5,371 bases of DNA from Saprospiraceae bacterium (lineage in GTDB: Bacteria > Bacteroidota > Bacteroidia > Chitinophagales > Saprospiraceae). Position numbers and translations under genes: made by a program. Location of the stretch: contig JABDLW010000091.1 in the NCBI GenBank assembly GCA_013001805.1, positions 1-5,371 on the forward strand, given 5' to 3'. This document shows, piece after piece, positions 1 through 4,827 of the stretch (positions are counted from its first letter, which is position 1; the number at the start of each line of letters is the position of its first letter). Under the pieces are notes generated by a model. That model searched no databases. It was not told the origin of the DNA and saw only the letters and a list, made by a program, of their open reading frames with translations.

Positions 1-1559
1 TCGAATGTATCCCATGGATTCTCTTCGATTTGTTTGTGACCCAGTGACAACTTGCGGTTGTCCTTATCGATTTCTAAAATAACCACTTCAATCTCGTCCC
101 CCACCTTTACAAATTCAGATGGGTGAGCATATCTCCGTGTCCATGAAAGATCGGAAATATGTACCATCCCTCCGATGCCGTCTTCCAATTCCACAAACAC
201 TCCGTAAGGTGTCAAATTCTTTACCTCACCTTTATGCCTGCTATCCACCGGAAATTGTTTTTCAATTTCTTCCCATGGGTCATTACTCAACTGTTTCAAG
301 CTCAGTGACATCTTGCGATCTTCCCGGCTGATGGTCACCACCTTTGACTCAAATTCCTGACCCAGATCAAAAAACTCTCTCGCATTCACCGGCTGATTGC
401 TCCACGAAACTTCTGAAACGTGAATCAGTCCCTCTACACCAGGCGTGATCTCCAAGAAGGCACCATAATCTTCGATATTAACGATTTTACCTTTTACTGT
501 AGATCCCTCTCCAATTTCTTCACCCAACACATCCCATGGATGCGGCTGCAATTGTTTCAGCCCCAGAGATATTCTCTTTTTGTTTTCATCAAAATCAAGA
601 ACTACCACATTGAGTTTTTGATTCAATTCCAAAATCTCGTTCGGATGACTGATGCGGCCCCAGGAAATATCTGTGATATATAATAGACCATCGATACCTC
701 CCAAATCCATGAAGGCTCCAAAGTCCGTGATATTTTTCACGATGCCTTCCAGTACCTGACCTTTTTCCAAACCGGCTATGATCGTATCTCTCTGGTCTGC
801 CAGGTCACTTTCAATGAGGGCTTTATGTGATACAACGGCATTCTTGATGGCCTCATTGATTTTAACCACCTTGAATTCCATGGTTTTGCCTACATATGAA
901 TCGTAATCAATAACGGGCTTGATATCAATTTGAGAACCGGGCAGGAAAGTTTCCAGACCAGAACAATCTGCGATAAGACCACCTTTGGTCTTACTTATTA
1001 TCGTTCCCTTAATTATAGTACCGTTATTATAGCTATCTACAATATTCTCCCAGGCCTTCAGAAGTTTGGCCTTTCTCCGCGAGAGAATCAGCTGGCCTCG
1101 CTCATCTTCCTGGTGTTCGACATAGACATCTACTGTATCTCCAACTGCCAAATCAGGGGAGTCGCGAAATTCAGAAAGTGAAACCAGTCCATCCGACTTG
1201 TAATTGATATCCAGTACTACATCCCCTCCGTTGATCGCTGTCACTATACCCTTTACGATCTCATTTTCATTTATGGATGATAATGATTTTTCGTAGTCAC
1301 TTAGGTAATCAGCTATTTCCTTCTCTGTATAACTTAAGGTATTCTTTTTTCCGATCGACCAATCAAAGTCATCATGGGCCGGAGTTACTTCCTCCTCTTC
1401 AGTAAGCTCAATGTCATCTACCGGTTCATCATCGTCTGAGGTTTCCTCTTTGGCGTCTGCATCGGTATTGTCTTTGGTGGAATCTTCTGCCTGAGTATCA
1501 ATCTCTGTTGGATTGAGATCTTCAGCAGTATCTTCTACTTGATCTTTTTTTTCTAACAT
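1..1559 (-). CDS. rpsA: 30S ribosomal protein S1 (bS1), C-terminus cut by window edge
   Basis: Ribosomal protein S1 binds mRNA on the 30S subunit and helps unfold it for initiation. The reading frame is open from the ATG at 1559-1557 to the left edge, giving 519 residues. Residues 1-60 are very acidic, an N-terminal extension I associate with Bacteroidota S1. Five S1 (OB-fold) repeats follow at roughly 98-164, 180-248, 267-337, 352-424 and 439-511. Repeats 3-5 carry the typical strand motifs DFGAF (279-283), DYGAF (364-368) and PYGVF (451-455) and end in S-L-x-x-K-Q followed by PWD or PWE. Repeats 1-2 are more divergent, as in the ribosome-binding repeats of other S1 proteins. A sixth repeat is expected beyond the edge. 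The start is chosen because MLEKKD opens the acidic tail and a promoter-like box lies about 70 nt upstream. No Shine-Dalgarno sequence precedes it. The gene lacks a stop codon in the window, so its length is a minimum. Confidence 0.97.
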   Translation of the reverse strand, partial: MLEKKDQVEDTAEDLNPTEIDTQAEDSTKDNTDADAKEETSDDDEPVDDIELTEEEEVTPAHDDFDWSIGKKNTLSYTEKEIADYLSDYEKSLSSINENEIVKGIVTAINGGDVVLDINYKSDGLVSLSEFRDSPDLAVGDTVDVYVEHQEDERGQLILSRRKAKLLKAWENIVDSYNNGTIIKGTIISKTKGGLIADCSGLETFLPGSQIDIKPVIDYDSYVGKTMEFKVVKINEAIKNAVVSHKALIESDLADQRDTIIAGLEKGQVLEGIVKNITDFGAFMDLGGIDGLLYITDISWGRISHPNEILELNQKLNVVVLDFDENKKRISLGLKQLQPHPWDVLGEEIGEGSTVKGKIVNIEDYGAFLEITPGVEGLIHVSEVSWSNQPVNAREFFDLGQEFESKVVTISREDRKMSLSLKQLSNDPWEEIEKQFPVDSRHKGEVKNLTPYGVFVELEDGIGGMVHISDLSWTRRYAHPSEFVKVGDEIEVVILEIDKDNRKLSLGHKQIEENPWDTF

Positions 1560-1583
1560 ATTGAAAATCAAGTGATCATTTGT

Positions 1584-1600
1584 ACCCGACTATTACGGGT
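1584..1600 (-). promoter_or_regulatory. Small hairpin in the rpsA 5' leader
   Basis: In the predicted rpsA leader, the arms ACCCG (1600-1596 on the minus strand) and CGGGT (1588-1584) form a 5-bp stem with a 7-nt loop, ending 24 nt before the start codon. Many S1 mRNAs are autoregulated through leader structure. Whether this hairpin does that is inference, and a 5-bp stem alone is weak evidence. Confidence 0.25.
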
Positions 1601-1626
1601 TAGGTTAAGAAATATTTTTAGCGGGG

Positions 1627-1634
1627 CAAAGGTA
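1627..1634 (-). promoter_or_regulatory. Putative rpsA promoter, -7 box TACCTTTG
   Basis: Read on the minus strand, 1634-1627 is TACCTTTG, an exact match to the Bacteroidota -7 consensus TAnnTTTG. It lies 67 nt upstream of the rpsA ATG, so transcription would begin near 1620 and leave a leader of about 60 nt. The expected -33 TTTG is not clear: the minus strand around 1660-1651 reads ATTAGGTTTA. The orientation and position suit rpsA and no other gene. The match is seen directly; its activity is inferred. Confidence 0.55.
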
Positions 1635-1708
1635 AAATTATTTCTCCATTTAAACCTAATTGATGTAAAAGCTGACCCAAATGTCGGCAGTACAATAATC
1701 TATTCAGA

Positions 1709-1993
1709 CTTAATCAAAAGTGAAGAGAAGGGATGCATCCTCCGGATGTGTCCCGAAAAGGCCCAATTCTTGGCGGTTGGAAGACCAGTAGAGCCGAGAC
1801 CTTACTATCACAGCTTAAGGGATGCTGACTGTAGAGTTAATCAGTCGTCGATCCGGAAGGTTACTCAGTTTCTAAGGTATCATACGAGGTTAGTGCGGTT
1901 GCATTATCTCCGTGAGCAGAAGATCTGCAAATATTCAGAGGGGTCGCCTTGGAATTACATATGGTGATTAGGATAAATATATAATTATATCCT
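1709..1993 (+). ncRNA. Candidate structured non-coding RNA, unknown family
   Basis: The gap between rpoN and rpsA contains a run of stems when read as plus-strand RNA. (a) 1730-1740 pairs with 1744-1754: 11 uninterrupted pairs, two of them adjacent G-U, with a 3-nt loop. (b) 1768-1774 pairs with 1793-1799 and 1775-1778 with 1783-1786, capped by a GGAA (GNRA) tetraloop, with a 6-nt bulge AGTAGA. (c) 1819-1831 pairs with 1842-1854: 11 pairs, two 1x1 mismatches, three G-U. (d) 1884-1896 pairs with 1901-1913: 11 pairs, two mismatches, loop GGTT. (e) 1916-1920 pairs with 1924-1928. (f) 1943-1948 pairs with 1963-1968. A long-range stem, 1709-1716 with 1965-1972, could enclose everything but competes with (f). 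The many G-U pairs become A-C mismatches on the other strand, which favours plus-strand transcription. I find no RNase P, tmRNA, SRP or rRNA signature motifs, and no convincing promoter. Ends are approximate. It could also be chance folding. Confidence 0.42.
1970..1993 (+). terminator. Terminator-like hairpin at the end of the candidate RNA
   Basis: AGGATAAAT (1970-1978) pairs with 1984-1993 through nine pairs with one bulged A at 1987 and a 5-nt ATATA loop. On the plus strand it is followed by the pyrimidine-rich CTTATTCTTCCTTC (1994-2007), whereas on the minus strand it is followed by AATCACC with no T run. This fits plus-strand termination after the candidate RNA better than termination of rpoN. 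The stem is AT-rich and the tract is not pure T, so confidence is low. Confidence 0.3.
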
Positions 1994-2025
1994 CTTATTC
2001 TTCCTTCGGCTAATCTAAAGGTCTC

Positions 2026-3513
2026 CTAGAGTTCTTTACGTAGTCTGGCAACGGGAATATTCAGTTGCTCCCGATATTTTGCTACTGTTCGCCTGGCGAT
2101 GTTGTAACCCCGTTTCATCAACATATCTTTCAGCTTCTCGTCAGAATAGGGTTTCTTTTTACTTTCATTACTGATAATGTCAGTGAGGATGTTTTTTACC
2201 TCTAGTGTAGACACTTCATCGCCGTCCTGGGTCTGCAGTGACTCGCTGAAAAACTCCTTAAGTCGCTTTGTCCCAAACTCCGTCTGCACAAATTTGCTAT
2301 TGGCAACCCGGGAGACAGTAGAAATATCCAAGCCGGTGAGGTCAGCAATGTCCTTGAGAATCATTGGCTTTAATTTTCGCTCATCACCCGATCTAAAGTA
2401 TTCATATTGGAATTGCATGATGGCATACATGGTCTTGTACATGGTGTGTTGACGCTTGCGAATCGCATCGATAAACCATTTAGCCGAATCAATCTTCTGT
2501 TTAATGAAGACTATCGCCTGCTTATCTTCTCTGGTGTTCCTTTTATGTTCCTTCTTAACACGGTAATTTTGCAGCATGTCCCGATATTGATCATTGATCC
2601 GCAAATCAGGTGCATTACGTGAATTTAGAGTCAGCTCAAGCTCACCGTCCCGGTTGACAATGATGAAATCCGGAATGATGTAGGTATTTGTTTTTTGATT
2701 CTGAACCGAATATCCACTGGCAGGCTTGGGATTTAGTTTTAAGATTTCGTCAATCACCTCCTTTAATTCCGGGTCACTCAAACCCAGATGTTTCTTCAAT
2801 TTTGTATAGTGTTTTTTGATGAACTCTTCAAAATGCTGATCGATCACCTTATAAGCATACTCCAGCAACTTACGGTGTCCATTGGCGTTGCGAAACTTAT
2901 GTTTTAGTTGTATCAACAGGCATTCCCGTAAATCGCGGGCACCGATACCGGGTGGGTCAAATTCCTGAACCTGCTTAAGTATTTCTAAAATTCTTTTTTC
3001 AGTGGTGACAATGTTTTGTGCAAAGAGTAAATCATCGAGGATCGCCACCGGATCTCGGCGCAGGTATCCATCTTCGTCAATGCTGCCGATAATCTGTAAT
3101 GCAATCTGAAAATCTTCACTTTCAGGCTGCTGCAGCATGCCCAACTGACTTTCAAGAAAATCATGAAATGTGTCTTCTACGGCGATGGGCATTGATTTAT
3201 CCTCATCTGCCTGCCCATAGTCAGACCTAAGTTTGTAGGTACTGGGATCGTCTTCGATATATTCTGTAAGATATTCCTCCAGTTCAAAATCTTCTGATTC
3301 TGCCGCCGATTCTTGTTCTTCGGCTGTGGGCTGATCTGCAAATTCATCATTTTGCTCAAACTCCTCTCCCTCCTCCAGGGCTGGATTAGCTTCTAACTCT
3401 TCTTTAATTCGTTGGTCAAGGGTAGCGGTGGGTATCTGTAAAAGCTTCATCAGCTGAATTTGCTGAGGACTAAGCTTTTGCAGCATGCGCTGGCTTATAC
3501 TCTGTTTAAGCAT
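2026..3513 (-). CDS. rpoN: RNA polymerase sigma-54 factor (RpoN)
   Basis: Sigma-54 directs RNA polymerase to -24/-12 promoters and needs an ATP-using enhancer-binding activator to open them. The 495 residues show the full family layout. Region I, at about 2-50, is rich in Gln and Leu (LSPQQIQLMKLLQIP) and is the activator-contacting part. An acidic region II spans about 50-115. The core-binding domain covers about 120-310. A helix-turn-helix (IADLTGLDISTVSRVANSK) starts near 388. The RpoN box ARRTVAKYRE, which reads the -24 element, is intact at 473-482, thirteen residues from the C-terminus. Length is normal for the family. The ATG at 3513-3511 starts directly at region I; AAGGAAAG lies 9 nt upstream as a possible weak ribosome-binding site. 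No activator (NtrC-type AAA+) gene is in the window, so the regulon cannot be inferred. The stop is TAG at 2028-2026. Confidence 0.98.
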   Translation of the reverse strand: MLKQSISQRMLQKLSPQQIQLMKLLQIPTATLDQRIKEELEANPALEEGEEFEQNDEFADQPTAEEQESAAESEDFELEEYLTEYIEDDPSTYKLRSDYGQADEDKSMPIAVEDTFHDFLESQLGMLQQPESEDFQIALQIIGSIDEDGYLRRDPVAILDDLLFAQNIVTTEKRILEILKQVQEFDPPGIGARDLRECLLIQLKHKFRNANGHRKLLEYAYKVIDQHFEEFIKKHYTKLKKHLGLSDPELKEVIDEILKLNPKPASGYSVQNQKTNTYIIPDFIIVNRDGELELTLNSRNAPDLRINDQYRDMLQNYRVKKEHKRNTREDKQAIVFIKQKIDSAKWFIDAIRKRQHTMYKTMYAIMQFQYEYFRSGDERKLKPMILKDIADLTGLDISTVSRVANSKFVQTEFGTKRLKEFFSESLQTQDGDEVSTLEVKNILTDIISNESKKKPYSDEKLKDMLMKRGYNIARRTVAKYREQLNIPVARLRKEL

Positions 3514-3533
3514 GGGTAATGTCTTTCCTTATT

Positions 3534-3565
3534 TGAGAACAATTTTGAGTTTACGAAAGTTCTCA
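3534..3565. repeat. Inverted repeat TGAGAAC-N18-GTTCTCA upstream of rpoN
   Basis: Seven-base arms at 3534-3540 and 3559-3565 are exact reverse complements, separated by 18 bp, and lie 21 bp upstream of the rpoN start codon. This is within the probable rpoN 5' leader or promoter. The same half-site recurs in the inverted repeat at 3865-3885. It may be an operator or an mRNA hairpin; nothing decides between them. Confidence 0.35.
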
Positions 3566-3599
3566 TTCATAAACTGTGCCAATACAAGAATACGATAAT

Positions 3600-3631
3600 T
3601 TTTCATATTAGTATTTATTTTAATATGAAAA
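3600..3631. repeat. Perfect 11-bp inverted repeat in the rpoN upstream region
   Basis: TTTTCATATTA (3600-3610) is the exact reverse complement of TAATATGAAAA (3621-3631), with a 10-bp AT-rich spacer between them. It lies between the divergent starts of rpoN (3513, minus) and the small ORF (3731, plus), about 60 bp upstream of the promoter proposed for the latter. That position suits a binding site for a dimeric regulator acting on either gene. It could also be a hairpin in an mRNA leader. AT-rich DNA makes chance palindromes commoner, but 11 matched pairs is long. Confidence 0.45.
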
Positions 3632-3667
3632 GATTCCAGGCAATCTTACACTACTTTATCACCAGCC

Positions 3668-3699
3668 TTTTGAAGTTCTGAATATTTACTGTTTCTTTG
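3668..3699 (+). promoter_or_regulatory. Putative promoter of the 40-residue ORF
   Basis: TTTTG at 3668-3672 is followed, after exactly 19 nt, by TTTCTTTG at 3692-3699. This matches the Bacteroidota layout of a -33 TTTG and a -7 TAnnTTTG at about 19-nt spacing, with one mismatch (T for A at the second -7 position). Transcription would start near 3705, giving a leader of about 25 nt before the ATG at 3731. The match is seen; activity is inferred. Confidence 0.45.
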
Positions 3700-3730
3700 C
3701 AGAAATTTCAAGCAAAAATCATTTTGCCAC

Positions 3731-3853
3731 ATGGAGCACATCGAAAATGAAGGTAAAAAAGGTTACTGCCTACTTTACTTCTTTCTGTTTCTCTTCCTCT
3801 TTATAGCCGTATGGGCTTGGGTCTATTATAGTAACTACGAGCTACTGCGATAA
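3731..3853 (+). CDS. Small single-pass membrane protein, 40 residues, unknown
   Basis: The ATG at 3731 opens a 40-codon frame ending in TAA at 3851-3853. The product has a short charged N-terminus (MEHIENEGKKG), then one continuous hydrophobic, aromatic-rich stretch at about residues 12-33 (YCLLYFFLFLFLFIAVWAWV) suited to one membrane-spanning helix, then a short polar tail (SNYELLR). The lysines just before the helix suggest that the N-terminus stays in the cytoplasm. A Bacteroidota-type promoter with correct 19-nt spacing lies just upstream. No Shine-Dalgarno is present, which is usual in this phylum. It is divergent from rpoN and stands alone. I do not recognise the family and assign no function. 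Short hydrophobic ORFs can arise by chance in T-rich DNA, so it remains a candidate until conservation or expression is shown. Confidence 0.5.
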   Translation: MEHIENEGKKGYCLLYFFLFLFLFIAVWAWVYYSNYELLR

Positions 3854-3864
3854 AGTGTGTTAGC

Positions 3865-3885
3865 AATGAGAATTCTGTTCTCATT
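3865..3885 (+). repeat. Inverted repeat just after the small ORF
   Basis: AATGAGAA (3865-3872) and TTCTCATT (3878-3885) form a perfect 8-bp stem with a 5-nt loop, starting 11 nt after the stop codon of the 40-residue ORF. The place suits a transcript-end hairpin, but no T run follows. The ten-base string GTTCTCATTC at 3877-3886 also occurs at 3559-3568 near rpoN, so a shared regulator site is another reading. Confidence 0.35.
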
Positions 3886-3973
3886 CTGAATAGTTGATCC
3901 TCCCTAATTATCTTCTAAAAATCTGTTGATTCTTGATGGGTTCCGGTATTTTACCCCATTTGAAAACGTTGTT

Positions 3974-4049
3974 GTCCCAATCTTCCGAATAATCCGGCAA
4001 GAGAGTGCTCTCACTAACATGCCGTGGCACATATCCGGAAGAAAGGGAC
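3974..4049. repeat. 76-nt compound palindrome after the DUF2807 gene
   Basis: The outer arms pair as 3974-3978 with 4045-4049, then, after two A-A mismatches, 3981-3987 with 4036-4042, then, after one mismatch, 3989-3991 with 4032-4034: 15 pairs, all Watson-Crick. Inside, CGGCA (3995-3999) pairs with TGCCG (4020-4024), and GAGA (4001-4004) with TCTC (4009-4012). The structure begins 18 nt after the stop codon of the minus-strand DUF2807 gene, so it may be a 3'-UTR stem-loop that ends or protects that transcript. There is no T run on either side. A REP-like or miniature inverted-repeat element is an alternative; with no second copy in the window this cannot be settled here. Confidence 0.5.
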
Positions 4050-4067
4050 TACCTGGTTTAAATTATG

Positions 4068-4790
4068 TCAATTATCATCTACTACCCTACCTGAACCGGA
4101 AATACGGCTATCTATAATGGGGTCCCCGCGGAAATACACATTCCCACTGCCGCTGATGCGCACGTCCAATGCTTCGATCACAGTGATTTCTACATCACCA
4201 CTACCGCTGATCGTTACATTGGCAGTTTGCGACTCAAGATCAAAAGCCCGCAAAGTACCCGAACCGGACACAGTAAAATTTAAATCATCTATCAGCCCAC
4301 TCAGCTTCATACTTCCGGATCCGGATATTCTTCCACTTACATCATCTCCCACGATATCGAGATCCATGTCTCCCGAACCACTGATACTCAGTTGGAGATC
4401 ATTAACGTTCAACTGATTTTGGGAACTAATCTTTCCCGATCCTGCGATACTAAGCTCCCTGATATCGGGTACAGTAATGAAGATTTGAATTTCATCAAAG
4501 TTTCGTATGCAGCGGTGATTATCAATTACCAACTCGCGATTTCGAACTCGAAAATCGATTTCATCAATGATATTGGCCTGTCCTGAAATCACGACTTCGC
4601 GATCATCTCCCTGGGTAAGAAATACGATGGCATCCATTCTTAAATCAATAGAGTGGACATCGTCAATCCTAAATGATTCTTCTATGATTTCCCCGCGGCC
4701 ATGCTCACAATCAAACACGTGATCCAGTACACATGATTGCTGCAGAGCCAGCAGAGTAAACATACCTATTGCAATTATTATATTTTTCAT
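4068..4790 (-). CDS. Secreted DUF2807 (GIN domain) protein with GSG repeats, probable lipoprotein
   Basis: The 240 residues begin with a signal peptide (MKNIIIAIGMFTLLALQQSC). Cys20 is the likely lipidation site, although the lipobox is unusual: QQS precedes the Cys and the Leu sits at -4 rather than -3. The mature part matches DUF2807, annotated as a putative adhesin head or GIN domain, a repetitive beta-solenoid found mainly in Bacteroidota. Seven GSG motifs at 117, 138, 157, 176, 196, 214 and 232 recur every 18-21 residues, mostly as ISGSG, consistent with one solenoid turn each. The repeats use different synonymous codons and variable flanks, so they are old. Cys28 and Cys94 could form a disulfide. 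The molecular function of this family is not established and the adhesin label is only a name. The gene lies 37 nt after the beta-barrel gene on the same strand with no promoter-like box between them, suggesting an operon. The start is chosen because it opens the signal peptide. Confidence 0.88.
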   Translation of the reverse strand: MKNIIIAIGMFTLLALQQSCVLDHVFDCEHGRGEIIEESFRIDDVHSIDLRMDAIVFLTQGDDREVVISGQANIIDEIDFRVRNRELVIDNHRCIRNFDEIQIFITVPDIRELSIAGSGKISSQNQLNVNDLQLSISGSGDMDLDIVGDDVSGRISGSGSMKLSGLIDDLNFTVSGSGTLRAFDLESQTANVTISGSGDVEITVIEALDVRISGSGNVYFRGDPIIDSRISGSGRVVDDN

Positions 4791-4827
4791 CTCATTAAAA
4801 TTTTAGGTTCTGATATACAATCTGAGT

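Noticed and set aside
119..1181. Plus-strand open frames of 70-87 codons across rpsA.
   Set aside because: Antisense shadows of the S1 repeats, with no family resemblance.
1572..1967. A 131-codon open frame on the plus strand in the rpoN-rpsA gap.
   Set aside because: It starts with GTG inside the rpsA leader without a ribosome-binding site, runs through the rpsA promoter box, has a Cys- and Arg-rich composition unlike the neighbours, and resembles no family I know. The stem structure explains the region better.
1709..1993. RNase P RNA, tmRNA or SRP RNA as identity of the structured region.
   Set aside because: TCCGGAAGG at 1852-1860 recalls the SRP tetraloop, but the conserved internal-loop partners are missing. 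No GAGGAAAGTCC (RNase P) or tRNA-like CCA end (tmRNA) is present.
2177..2622. Plus-strand open frames of 91 and 71 codons inside rpoN.
   Set aside because: They lie antisense to an intact, well-conserved sigma-54 gene and have no start signals; they are shadow frames.
3713..3729. A sigma-54 type -24/-12 promoter (minus-strand TGGCA ... TTTGC) upstream of rpoN.
   Set aside because: The gap between the GG and GC elements is three bases too long for sigma-54, which tolerates almost no spacing change.
4025..4040. TGGCAC as a sigma-54 -24 element on the plus strand.
   Set aside because: No GC at the required -12 distance; the bases are part of the palindrome at 3974-4049.
4137..4453. Tandem DNA repeat or recent repeat expansion in the DUF2807 gene.
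   Set aside because: The GSG periodicity is at protein level; codons and flanks differ between copies, so this is an old solenoid and not a recent tandem duplication.
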